From the NCBI RefSeq assembly GCF_003403015.1, contig NZ_QURL01000003.1, forward strand, positions 310,001-374,000: a stretch of 64,000 nt of DNA. Reading direction: 5' to 3'. Position 1 is the first letter of the stretch, and each line of letters starts with the position of its first letter. This DNA comes from Fulvimarina endophytica. Lineage in GTDB: Bacteria; Pseudomonadota; Alphaproteobacteria; Rhizobiales; Rhizobiaceae. Below, piece after piece: positions 16,917-25,377 of the stretch. The notes under the pieces were generated by a model that ran no database searches, was not told the DNA's origin, and saw nothing but the letters and a program-made list of their open reading frames with translations. Both the position numbers and the translations under genes were made by a program.

Positions 16917-19352
16917 TCAGTCGTCCGCGCCATAGTCGTCGACGGCTCGCCGCGATGCCCGCTGCGGCGCGCCGGGCTGCGGGGAGGCGCTGCGTTCCGC
17001 AGGCTCTTCCCGGTGGTCCGTCGCCTCGCCTGCGTCGGCCTCGTCCGCGTCGTCGATACCGCCGAGGCCGGCTCTTTTCGCCTCGCTCGCGAAGCGGCTG
17101 CGGTGGCGGCCTTCGGCCGGGAGGCTGAGCCGCAAACGCTCCTCCGTCAGCCGTTCGATCTCCTGGTCGATCTGCCGGGCCGATCGGATATCTGAATCGG
17201 TCACCATTCGGTTGCTGCGCCTCAAGTTGTAGAGATGTTCGAGCTGTTCCGTCAGTGACTCCCGGCGCCTTCTCTCGAACTCCCGATCCAAATCCTTGTT
17301 GTATCGGTCGTCGTCGTAAATCCGACGCAGACGGTCGTAGGATTCGCTATGAACGTCGCGGCCGAGAAGCGCCAGTTCGGACGTCTTGACCTCGACGCGT
17401 TCAAGAGTCACGACGAAGCCGAAATTACGCAGGAGCGCGCCGCGCACAATTGTCTCGAGGGTTCCGAATTCGGCTGACATCCGTCCACCGCCTGAGCCGG
17501 CCTCATCGAGAGCGTCGAGGTCGGCCGAGGTCATCGTCTTCAGACATGGCTCCGCGGCGTTTCGAACCACCCCTTCCATGGACTCCCGGGTCAGCGCCCC
17601 GAGGCCGTTCTGCAGAATGGTCGCCACACCATCGGGCTGCAGCGAAAGCGAGCCCATGGTGATGGCATAAGCCCGCTCCTCGGGCCTCGACTTTGCGCCT
17701 TTAGGAAAGACCATTCCGGTCACGATGATCGTCTGGAACGAGCGGAGCCTGTCGATGAACGGCTTCAGTTGGGTGTCGACCGCGCGCACCGAAACCTCGC
17801 CGACGCTCGCTCCGATCTCTTTCAAGCGTGCCCGGATGGCCGTCTCGATCCGCGGGCGAACGAAGGGCGTTCCCCGTCCCGCTTCGATCTGCGCGCGCAT
17901 GTCCGCCGGCGGTTCCCATTGCTCGAAGAAACCGGAATACTCGATCTGCTCCATCGTCTCGCGAATGGCCGACTGCATGGTCGTCCTGACGAGGGTTTCG
18001 ATCTTGGCGTCGTAGCCTTCTCCGACGCGAGGCGTCGTGCGCTGGTCGAGATAGTCGATCAGGGCGCCGAGCTTCTCGAAGGAGACCTGAGCGCTCGCGG
18101 CGATCTCCACCTGCAGGACATTGTGCTTCGTCCAGTAGGCGGCCTTCGGGACGTCGACGGAATTGGTCGAAAACCAGCGACGCTCCGGCAGGTTGGCGCC
18201 GGTCGTCACGGGATCGATCCTGTGCCCGATCTCGGTCTCGGCATAGGCGGCGAGCATGGCGCCCACCTCGTCGGTGATGCGGCGCAATTCGCCGTTCGAC
18301 AGATCGAAGAACTCGCGCTGGTGCATCGCGAGCTTGATGGCGTCGAGGCCACGCTTTTCGAGCCAGAGCTTGCGCGGTTGCGGCCCGGTGCGGTCGTAGC
18401 GGCCGCCGCCTTCACGCATGAGGCGGAAGGTGGCGTCGATCGTGAAGCGGATCTCGCGCTTCTTCGGTCCGGTCCAGACGATGTCGGCGAGCACCTGTTC
18501 CTCGGCGTTCGGCTTCGATCCGCTCGGATCGGTACGCAGCGTCCGGCAGCGATAGCCGCTCGAGGCCAGGACGCCGTCAAGCCGTTCGGTGAGGACCCGC
18601 TCGACGGTCGGAACGTCGTACCAGTAGTCGTAGAGCCAGATCTCGTTGCGGAACGCCGCGCCGACGACGCCATCGAGGAGCGCGATGCGGTCGATGTCGG
18701 TCTCGGGAAGCCGGGTGTCGCGGCGGGCGCTGAAGGTCGGCTCGATCACCGCCTTCACACGAAGGCGAACCGCCCCTTGGGAGAGATCGCGCGGCACGAC
18801 TTCGAGGCCGGACGTCTCGATCGTGATCTCCCCGTCCTCGACGGCACCTTGGAGGATCATCGTGGCCTTCAGGCCGGTGCGCGCTTCGATCTCGCGCACG
18901 ATTTCGGCTTCCCAGCGTTCGCGGTCCGAAAGGATGCGATTGCGGATGTCGCCGCTTCCCCGGCCCAGATCGCGATCGACGAGGTCGCCGAAGATCGACC
19001 GCAGGATGCCGAGGAGAACCTGGTGGGGGCTCTCGTGCGCGCTGTGGAGCGCCTGCGCGGTCGTCTCCAGCCGGTCGCGAACCGGCGCGACTTCGAGGCG
19101 GAAATCCAGTTCCGTCCTCTCGTCCGCGAGGAAGGGCCGGAAGACGCTCGAGACGTCCTGCAGTCTCACCGTGCGGGCGAGATCGAACCGGTAGACATGG
19201 CGCTTGCCGAACAGGCGGCCGCCGATCTGCGCGACCCGGGAGGATCGATCGACCGGCCGGCCGGCTTGATCGAGAACGACATGGACGACGTCGCCGTTTC
19301 GCGGGGCGGCTTCGCCCTCCACGAGCCGCATCATGTATTCGAATTCGGTCAC
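16917..19352 (-). CDS. Large protein with repeated SPFH/band-7-like units and C-terminal coiled coil; function unknown
   Basis: The 811-residue product has no signal peptide or clear membrane helix. I see a repeated pattern of a beta-rich stretch, an amphipathic helix pair and a closing strand, about four times: near residues 55-150, 170-260, 380-490 and 530-660. The pattern resembles SPFH (stomatin/flotillin) units, but no family signature is decisive. Residues 680-750 are highly charged and helical (DREFERRRRESLTEQLEHL), likely coiled coil, followed by an acidic disordered tail. The GTG start at 19352 is chosen because AGGGGAGA lies about 10 bases upstream; ATG 19334 is an alternative. It lies 22 bp after the previous gene in the cassette. 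Confidence 0.85.
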   Translation of the reverse strand: MTEFEYMMRLVEGEAAPRNGDVVHVVLDQAGRPVDRSSRVAQIGGRLFGKRHVYRFDLARTVRLQDVSSVFRPFLADERTELDFRLEVAPVRDRLETTAQALHSAHESPHQVLLGILRSIFGDLVDRDLGRGSGDIRNRILSDRERWEAEIVREIEARTGLKATMILQGAVEDGEITIETSGLEVVPRDLSQGAVRLRVKAVIEPTFSARRDTRLPETDIDRIALLDGVVGAAFRNEIWLYDYWYDVPTVERVLTERLDGVLASSGYRCRTLRTDPSGSKPNAEEQVLADIVWTGPKKREIRFTIDATFRLMREGGGRYDRTGPQPRKLWLEKRGLDAIKLAMHQREFFDLSNGELRRITDEVGAMLAAYAETEIGHRIDPVTTGANLPERRWFSTNSVDVPKAAYWTKHNVLQVEIAASAQVSFEKLGALIDYLDQRTTPRVGEGYDAKIETLVRTTMQSAIRETMEQIEYSGFFEQWEPPADMRAQIEAGRGTPFVRPRIETAIRARLKEIGASVGEVSVRAVDTQLKPFIDRLRSFQTIIVTGMVFPKGAKSRPEERAYAITMGSLSLQPDGVATILQNGLGALTRESMEGVVRNAAEPCLKTMTSADLDALDEAGSGGGRMSAEFGTLETIVRGALLRNFGFVVTLERVEVKTSELALLGRDVHSESYDRLRRIYDDDRYNKDLDREFERRRRESLTEQLEHLYNLRRSNRMVTDSDIRSARQIDQEIERLTEERLRLSLPAEGRHRSRFASEAKRAGLGGIDDADEADAGEATDHREEPAERSASPQPGAPQRASRRAVDDYGADD

Positions 19353-19374
19353 GCGGTCTCGTCTCCCCTGGTCC

Positions 19375-22236
19375 TCATCTGGTCGCCACCGTGTGCTGCG
19401 CGAAGATGTCCGCATATTCCGCGAACATCTGGCTCTTGCTGGCGAAGCGGGCGCGTGTGGCATCGGTCAGCTGCAGGCTCGGCCGTTCGGCAAGAAGGGC
19501 CTGCGCCTCGGCAAGGGCGCGGAAGGCGGTCGCGATCGCTTCGGACCGCCCGGCGGCGCGCACGCTCCTGTGCAGCTCCTGCAGAACCTTCCGGTGCCGC
19601 GTCCGCTCTGGCGAGGCCTTCGGCAATTCGTCCTCGCCGAAGAGGCGCATGCGCCATTCGGCGAGCAGCGCTGCCGGAAAGAGCGTCAGCCATTCCAGAT
19701 CGGCCCGCGCCCTCGGCTCCCCTGCCTGCGCGCCTTCGGCCTTGAGCACGCATTCGACGATGCGCCTGATCGAGCTCGGGGCCGTGAGGGACATGGTCTC
19801 GCCCATCCGCACGAGCATCGCGCGGACCGCCGGGCTCACCAGCGCCTCGTGGAAGCGGGCCGCACCGCCCGGAACGAGGACGCGAGCCGACGGCTCGTCC
19901 GCCCCGGCGAAGAGCACGCGGATCACGTCGCTCAGCCGCCACTGGACGAATCGTTCCGGCGTCATGAAGGTCTGCCGGCGCGAGCCTTCGGGCGCCATCC
20001 GGTCGAGATGGGCGAGATAGAGGCGCCGGTCGCGCAGCCAGGATGAGGGATCGCGCACGAGCATCCGCTCGATGAGCGACCACGACCGGCCGTCCGCCGC
20101 CTCCTCGGAGCCGTAGAACGCCTCGACGGCGAGAGCCGAAGGGGGATGTTCGGTCGGCGGGGGCGGGAAGACGATGTCGAGCTGGACCGCGTGCTCCTCG
20201 CAATGGGTCGCGATCGCCTGCGCCGGCAAGCCATGGGGCGCCGGCGCGGTGCGCAGGCCGGACAGCCAGGTGGTCAGCGGCGCGTAACCGCCCTGGTCCG
20301 GCGCGAAATGCTTCGGCAGGTTCCTGTCCTGCGCCTCCACGAGGGCGGAGAGGATCTGGTCGCGCCATTCGTCCCGGTTGAAACCCGTCCCGAGCTGCGG
20401 CCCTACGGCGAAGTGGGCGAGATCGGCTGCCGCCACCCCGTCGTCCCAGGCGCCGCCGCGATCGAGGAGGAAGCGTCCGAGGATCACGGTCAGGTCGGCA
20501 TAGCCGAGACGTTCGGCCAGATTAAGGAGGATGGCGTTGACGAGGTGGCGTGAGGACAGGCCGCGTTCGGCGTCGAAGGCGACGATCTCGCCGAGGATCT
20601 CGGCGGCATCCTCGCACATGGGCCGGTCGTGCAGAAACCGCTCGCCGTAGCGGTCGGTCAGGAACACGGGGGCCCTCGCGCGGCTGATCGCTTCGGCGAA
20701 GAGGGCGATCTGGGTGTGCTGGCCGGGCGAGACGGTGCCGTCCTGCGGGCGAAGGCCGGTCGCCTCGACCAGTCTCAGCCAGAGCCGCACGAGATCCGCC
20801 CTGAAGAATGCGGCGGACGGCTGGAAGAAGCCGGGATCGAGGGTGAGCGCCAGGAGGCGGGACAGAAAGGTCGGCTGGGTCCTGGCGAGAACGGCGGCGG
20901 CGACGGCGTCGTTGAAGCGGGCTTCGGGTCGGCAGAGATCGTTGCGGACCACGAGATGGGCTTGGCGGGAATATCCGTCGGGGTCGTGGTCGTGAATCGC
21001 GTGCCAGCCGGGAAGAGCGGGTCTTGCCTGGCCGAACCGTTCGGCCTCCTCGCAGTCCCGGAACCAGGTCTCGCGCAGGTCCTCCGGCAGGTGGCCCACC
21101 GAGGGCGCGGGCTGGCTTGCGAGCAGACGCTCGGCGAGGGCGGCGAGATTGCCGGGTGAGACGCGACCGAGGAGAAGCCCGATCGTGAAGAGAAGGCCTG
21201 GAATGCGCCCGGCGGTCGCGAAGGCGAAGAGGTCTTCGATCGACTTTTCCAGTCCTTGCCTCGCACCCCACATGCCCTGCTCGGAGGCCTTGAGGGCCCG
21301 GTCGATCTCCTCCCTCGGCGCGTTGAGAAACGCCTTGCCGTCGAGGCAGACATTGAGATGGTGGTAGGCGGCGACTTCGCGGGCCTGCCAGTCCGCCTGC
21401 TCGTCCAGCGCAGACTGCCGGATCGTCGCGGCGATCTCGGTCCGCAGCGCGCGCGGCAGGCCGAGATAGGGATCGGCGAGGCGTGCGACGAACGGCTCGA
21501 TCCATGGGATCATGTAGGGGCGCGGATCGAGCGCGACGAGGTCGCGCCAGTCGGTCCGCGGACCCTCCTCGATCGCGACGATCAGCCGGACCGCACGCTC
21601 CGTCAGAAGCGCCTCGACGTCGCCGGTCGAAACACCCGGCCGCACCGAAAGCATCGAGAGGATGCTCGGCTGCTGCGGCGGGGCGCCTGCGAGACTGCGG
21701 CGAAGGACGAGAATTCGTGTGTTTCCGGCGCGGGGCCTGGGCAGGGCGTCGAGGAGTTCGGTCACCCCGATCCCCGGCGCGGTCTCGAAGATCTCCCCCT
21801 CGGAAAGACTCGCGGCGATGGCGAGGGCGATCTCGTCGACGCTCGTGCGGCAGGCGATCGGGACGAGCCGCAGATCCTTCTCGACGATCTCGCAGACGAC
21901 CGCCTCGCACAGGGCCGCGAAGCTGTCATGGGCACCCCATCGGCGGACCATCGTCTCGATCGTCGGCGGGTCGATGCGGGTGAGGGGGCTGTTTCGATCG
22001 GACGACGAGACATCGAGGGAGAGATCCGCACCGTCGGTCCCCTTTCGATGCGTCTCGTCGAGAGCGTCGGAGGTCTCGCCGGGCTGCGCCTCGCCCGCGG
22101 AGAAGGCCTCGCGGTGGGGACCGAAGGCGGCCCCGCTCCCGGCATGGGCCGATGCGGCGCCCGGCTCCGCGCGCCCGTGCCCGGTGCCGGTCTCCTCGCC
22201 ATGCGGATCGGCGGTCTCGCCGCGTTCCCCGATCAT
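19375..22236 (-). CDS. Large soluble cassette protein of unknown function
   Basis: This 953-residue protein begins with about 100 residues of low-complexity, Gly/Glu/Ala/His-rich sequence. An alpha/beta-looking region (about 100-270) follows with short hydrophobic strands such as RLVPIAC, RILVLRRSL and RLIVAIEEG. The rest is a long, mostly helical body. I searched by eye for a Walker A motif and found none, so it is not an evident ATPase or STAND protein, although the first region could be a decayed nucleotide-binding fold. There are no membrane helices. Its ATG overlaps the stop of the protease gene in an ATGA, so the two products are made together and probably interact. Confidence 0.85.
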   Translation of the reverse strand: MIGERGETADPHGEETGTGHGRAEPGAASAHAGSGAAFGPHREAFSAGEAQPGETSDALDETHRKGTDGADLSLDVSSSDRNSPLTRIDPPTIETMVRRWGAHDSFAALCEAVVCEIVEKDLRLVPIACRTSVDEIALAIAASLSEGEIFETAPGIGVTELLDALPRPRAGNTRILVLRRSLAGAPPQQPSILSMLSVRPGVSTGDVEALLTERAVRLIVAIEEGPRTDWRDLVALDPRPYMIPWIEPFVARLADPYLGLPRALRTEIAATIRQSALDEQADWQAREVAAYHHLNVCLDGKAFLNAPREEIDRALKASEQGMWGARQGLEKSIEDLFAFATAGRIPGLLFTIGLLLGRVSPGNLAALAERLLASQPAPSVGHLPEDLRETWFRDCEEAERFGQARPALPGWHAIHDHDPDGYSRQAHLVVRNDLCRPEARFNDAVAAAVLARTQPTFLSRLLALTLDPGFFQPSAAFFRADLVRLWLRLVEATGLRPQDGTVSPGQHTQIALFAEAISRARAPVFLTDRYGERFLHDRPMCEDAAEILGEIVAFDAERGLSSRHLVNAILLNLAERLGYADLTVILGRFLLDRGGAWDDGVAAADLAHFAVGPQLGTGFNRDEWRDQILSALVEAQDRNLPKHFAPDQGGYAPLTTWLSGLRTAPAPHGLPAQAIATHCEEHAVQLDIVFPPPPTEHPPSALAVEAFYGSEEAADGRSWSLIERMLVRDPSSWLRDRRLYLAHLDRMAPEGSRRQTFMTPERFVQWRLSDVIRVLFAGADEPSARVLVPGGAARFHEALVSPAVRAMLVRMGETMSLTAPSSIRRIVECVLKAEGAQAGEPRARADLEWLTLFPAALLAEWRMRLFGEDELPKASPERTRHRKVLQELHRSVRAAGRSEAIATAFRALAEAQALLAERPSLQLTDATRARFASKSQMFAEYADIFAQHTVATR

Positions 22237-23498
22237 CGCGCGCTCCCGTCGAGAATCGGCCGCACCACCCGGCGGATCTGCGAGAATACGGAGCGCGGAG
22301 GCTGGCCGCCGCCGGGCTCGCACGGGACGATCCGGTCATGGGCCTCGTCGCGCCGGAAGAGCCGGACCGCGTCCCCGTCCCGTGCCCATTCGCACGATTC
22401 CACCGGCGTTCCCGGCCATGCCTCCTCGTCGAAATACCGCATGAGCAGCGGCAGCCCGGTCCAGGCCGCGCTCGAGACGGACCGTCCGGCCTGCGCGCTC
22501 CGGTCGGCGCAGAGGGCTTCGAGTTCCGAGCGCATCGGCAGTCGCAGCGGCGCCTGCGTCTTCCTGCGGAGCGTCTCGACGAGGTCCTCGGCCTCTTTCG
22601 GGCCGGCCGCATCATAGGGCACCCGGTTGGCCCCGGCCGCAGCTCGCCCGGATTTCAGTTCCATCGCCGCGCCCGCGCATATCGGGCGCAGCGCGCGCCA
22701 GGCCGAGATGGGATCGGCCCATCGAAGGGTCATCGCCCGTCGCTCACCGAGCGGAATGTCGAACAGGGACAGATGGCCCGTCTGGAGCGTGGACGAGCCC
22801 GGCTGCCTCGGCTGCTCCTCGAGCGGCCGCCAACCCGGCAGCCTTTCGAGGAGCAGTCTCAGCCGGTCGAAACTGACGACGACGCCTGTGGCGGAGGCAA
22901 GACCGCCGATCGAGGTCAGGCCCTCCAGGCGGTCGATCCCGTCCTGCTCGAGGAAGACCGGACCGCCGCTGAACCCTTGCGGGTCTCCAAGATGGATCGC
23001 CGTGTAGTAGGCGCCGCCCGGTCCGTTCATCGTCTTCGTCCCGGACGCTCGCGCTTCGGAGTGCATGAGCGCTTTGCACTGGTGGCCGAAGGCAATCCTC
23101 TGCGTGTCGTGCGCGAGGCGTCCGCCGCCTGCGATCGGGGGGAAGGCGATCCCGTAGAAGGGCCGGGGCAGTCTCACGATCGCGAGGTCGTTCATCCTAT
23201 CTTCCTCGGGATAACCGGCTATCTCGATCCAGCCCTCCTCGTCTCCCGGATCGAAGGAGACCTCGATGGTCGCATGTTGGTTGTAGGCGACGAGGCCGGA
23301 CGGAGCGGGCTCGTTCAGGGAGCTCCGATAGCCTTTACTCTGCCCCTCATCCGTCAGAAGCCCGGCGACATGGGCGCATGTCGCCACATGCCAGGGATCG
23401 CAGAGGAGGCCCGTCCCGGTGGTCTCCCTGTTTTCGAGCCTTGCGCGGATGGCGACCACGAAGGGTGGGGTCGACCGGGGTGGGGAAGCGGAGGACAT
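22233..23498 (-). CDS. Trypsin-like serine protease fused to a formylglycine-generating-enzyme-like domain
   Basis: Residues 10-225 form a chymotrypsin-fold protease with an intact triad: H43 in VATCAHVAG, D104 in RMNDLAIVRL and S177 in QGFSGGPVF. There is no signal peptide, so it should act in the cytoplasm. Residues 255-421 resemble an FGE-sulfatase/SUMF1 fold: KEAEDLVETLRRKTQAPLRLP followed by SELEAL, like the family's WLS..TGRxYRLPTEAEWE motif, and a C-terminal RRVVRPIL like FRVVRP. The catalytic cysteines of true formylglycine enzymes are not evident, so this part may bind rather than modify. ATG 23498 lies 13 bp after the upstream gene and has a weak ribosome site. The protease call is firm; the FGE-like call is inference. 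Confidence 0.85.
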   Translation of the reverse strand: MSSASPPRSTPPFVVAIRARLENRETTGTGLLCDPWHVATCAHVAGLLTDEGQSKGYRSSLNEPAPSGLVAYNQHATIEVSFDPGDEEGWIEIAGYPEEDRMNDLAIVRLPRPFYGIAFPPIAGGGRLAHDTQRIAFGHQCKALMHSEARASGTKTMNGPGGAYYTAIHLGDPQGFSGGPVFLEQDGIDRLEGLTSIGGLASATGVVVSFDRLRLLLERLPGWRPLEEQPRQPGSSTLQTGHLSLFDIPLGERRAMTLRWADPISAWRALRPICAGAAMELKSGRAAAGANRVPYDAAGPKEAEDLVETLRRKTQAPLRLPMRSELEALCADRSAQAGRSVSSAAWTGLPLLMRYFDEEAWPGTPVESCEWARDGDAVRLFRRDEAHDRIVPCEPGGGQPPRSVFSQIRRVVRPILDGSAR

Positions 23499-23511
23499 GG
23501 CGGGGCGGGGC

Positions 23512-24555
23512 TCAGTCCCTGTCGTCCGGATCGTCCTCGTCGTAACGGCCGATCTCCCATTCGATCCCGCCCGGCTGGACGAGGCGGTCGGCCGCATCGC
23601 CGCCGAGGGTCGGCGGGGAGAGCTCGTCCTCCTCCCTGCGATCGTTGGACGCCACCATGTGCTGCTCGAACAGATAGTCGGCATAGTCGGCGACCGGCTT
23701 CCCCAGCCATGTCTCGTGTCGTGCGCCGGCCCCGCTCAGGGCCTGATCGACCGCGAGAGCGAGATGAATGGGGGCGTGCTGGGCCACTTCCACATGCAGA
23801 TGGATCATCGGCGCATCGGGCAGGGTGCGGCGATACAGACGGCCTTCGCCGGTCTGCTCGTAGCGCTTCATCAGTCTGGGGCTCTGCATGACGCTCGCGC
23901 GTGCCCGTTCCCGGTCCTCGACGAGCCCGGCGACGAGGCTCAGCTCACGGCTATTCTTGACCTTTTCGACCTTCCCGTCCTCGAACTCCCGGTAGGGGGC
24001 GACATCGCCCCCGCCCAAAACGGCGACGAACACGCGCTCCATGACATAGGGGTAGCGCTTCGAGGCGCTCGCGATCGCATTCCAGGCCTCCTCGTCGCTC
24101 GCCGCCCGCCGCCGGCCCGGATCGGAGAATTCACCCTCGAAGTCCGCATGGTCCTCGAAGATGAAGCGGGGAAGCTTGTCCACGGATTTCAGAAGCTTCA
24201 GCACCTCCGTGCGGCGTTGGGCCAGGGGCATGAAGGAGAGATTCAGCGACCATGTCTCGTTCACCTCCTGCGCCTTCGCGGCCTTGGCGCTCAGATGGAA
24301 TTCCTCGCAGACGCGGCTGATCCGGCGAAGCCCGTCCCCATTCCCATCTTCGCTCTTTCTGACGAGCGTGCGCGGAACCCTGCGATGTTCGAACGTGATC
24401 TCGGGACCGTAGCGATAGACCCCGTCCTCGCCGCGCACGATCTTCGTCACCTCGATCGTATTGACCAGTCTGACGGCGCCGACCATGCCGGTCACCGGAG
24501 CGGTAGGGACCGGGGTTCCGTCGACCGGCCCCGTGTCGATTTTAAACTCCCCCAT
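23512..24555 (-). CDS. First gene of the accessory cassette; soluble protein of unknown family
   Basis: I do not recognise this 347-residue protein. It has no signal peptide or membrane helix. A Pro/Thr/Val-rich start (1-25) leads into a mixed alpha/beta body; there is a basic stretch around residues 55-75 and an acidic C-terminus (YDEDDPDDRD). A histidine-rich strand (MIHLHVEVAQHAPIHLALAV) lies around residues 250-270. The ATG at 24555 has an excellent GGGGGAGAAGG ribosome site. It is the promoter-proximal gene of the six-gene cassette, directly behind a 9-bp inverted repeat, so a sensor, adaptor or regulator role is possible but unsupported. Confidence 0.82.
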   Translation of the reverse strand: MGEFKIDTGPVDGTPVPTAPVTGMVGAVRLVNTIEVTKIVRGEDGVYRYGPEITFEHRRVPRTLVRKSEDGNGDGLRRISRVCEEFHLSAKAAKAQEVNETWSLNLSFMPLAQRRTEVLKLLKSVDKLPRFIFEDHADFEGEFSDPGRRRAASDEEAWNAIASASKRYPYVMERVFVAVLGGGDVAPYREFEDGKVEKVKNSRELSLVAGLVEDRERARASVMQSPRLMKRYEQTGEGRLYRRTLPDAPMIHLHVEVAQHAPIHLALAVDQALSGAGARHETWLGKPVADYADYLFEQHMVASNDRREEDELSPPTLGGDAADRLVQPGGIEWEIGRYDEDDPDDRD

Positions 24556-24615
24556 CCGCCTTCTCCCCCTTCGCAGACGCCTGAAGCGTGTATTTCAGAC
24601 AAGTATTATCGCTAT

Positions 24616-24649
24616 GGTTGAATATTACAGGAAGGAAAGCTATTCAACC
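24616..24649. promoter_or_regulatory. Inverted repeat GGTTGAATA / TATTCAACC in the divergent promoter region, candidate operator
   Basis: GGTTGAATA (24616-24624) and its perfect complement TATTCAACC (24641-24649) are separated by 16 bp in an unusually AT-rich 126-bp region. The region lies between the six-gene minus-strand cassette and the two plus-strand lipoprotein genes. The 25-bp centre spacing is about two and a half helical turns. TAATAT and GATAAT-like -10 boxes can be seen on the minus strand beside it, but no -35/-10 pair with good spacing was found. It could be a dimeric repressor or activator site governing both transcripts. Confidence 0.6.
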
Positions 24650-24681
24650 TATGAGGGTGTCACTCGGGGGAGATCACCGAC

Positions 24682-25377
24682 ATGCCGCGACGTCTCGTGC
24701 CGGGAGCGCTTCTTGCCTGCCTGATCGTGGTGGGCGCCGGATGCCAGAGCATGCCGGCGCCGGGGGTAGATGCCGGGCCGGCCGACCGCGCGCTCTATGC
24801 GGCCAGCAGCGACTACCGGCGAACGGTGGGCGAGGGGGCCGTGCTCGGGGCTCTCGTGGGCGCGGTTGCGGGTGCTGTCATCGGTCAGGCGAATGGCGGC
24901 AGTGACGGCGCCTTGCGCGGCGCGCTGATCGGTTCGGTGGCCGGCACGGCGCTCGGCGCGCTCGGGGGCACGGCGGTAGCCGAGACCAAGCGCGACTATG
25001 CGACCCGCGAGGACCGGCTCGACGCCGAGATCGCGAATGCCCGTGCGGCGAACGCGAAACTGAGCCAGCTGGTGAGCGCGGCGCGACGGGTCGTCGAGCG
25101 GCGCGAGGCGGAGATCGCCACCCTGCGCCGGACGAAGGCCGCGAATGCGCAGGAGGCGCGCACGGTTCGCGAGGCGATCGCCGGCAATCGCGCCATCATC
25201 GAAACCTCGATCCAGGACGCCGAGCGCCAGCGCGATGCCTTGAAGGTTCTCCTGCGCCAGAGCCAGGATGCGAGCGGGCGCGGCGCGCTTTCGGCCGAGG
25301 CCGGGCGGACCGAGGCCAATCTTTCCAAGCTGAAGCAGGAGAAGACGAGGCTCGCGCGCCTGGAGGCGGGGCTGTGA
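24682..25377 (+). CDS. Glycine-zipper, coiled-coil lipoprotein, divergent from the accessory cassette
   Basis: The 231-residue protein has an N-terminal signal segment ending in GAGC (C21), a near-canonical lipobox. It continues with a glycine-zipper membrane-associated segment (about 50-95, with GALVGAVAGAVIG and GALIGSVAGTALGALGG) and a long coiled coil (105-231) rich in Ala, Glu and Arg. Such 17-kDa-antigen/YMGG-like proteins reside in the outer or inner membrane of Gram-negative cells. Its stop overlaps the GTG start of the next lipoprotein gene. It shares its promoter region with the cassette, so it may be the envelope part of the same system; that link is inferred from position only. 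Confidence 0.82.
   Translation: MPRRLVPGALLACLIVVGAGCQSMPAPGVDAGPADRALYAASSDYRRTVGEGAVLGALVGAVAGAVIGQANGGSDGALRGALIGSVAGTALGALGGTAVAETKRDYATREDRLDAEIANARAANAKLSQLVSAARRVVERREAEIATLRRTKAANAQEARTVREAIAGNRAIIETSIQDAERQRDALKVLLRQSQDASGRGALSAEAGRTEANLSKLKQEKTRLARLEAGL

Noticed and set aside
15687..19745. Two long plus-strand frames opposite the cassette genes
   Set aside because: Their products lack domains, while the minus-strand frames show membrane helices, TolQ-like motifs, ATGA coupling and ribosome sites.
19375..22236. CLDGKAFLN as a Walker A motif in the 953-residue protein
   Set aside because: It lacks the GxxxxGK[ST] spacing and glycines required for a P-loop.
14533..24555. Direct assignment of the cassette as a Zorya system
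   Set aside because: Only the channel pair is Zor-like; no ZorC, ZorD or ZorE-like helicase or nuclease is visible and the small subunit lacks a clear OmpA-like domain.
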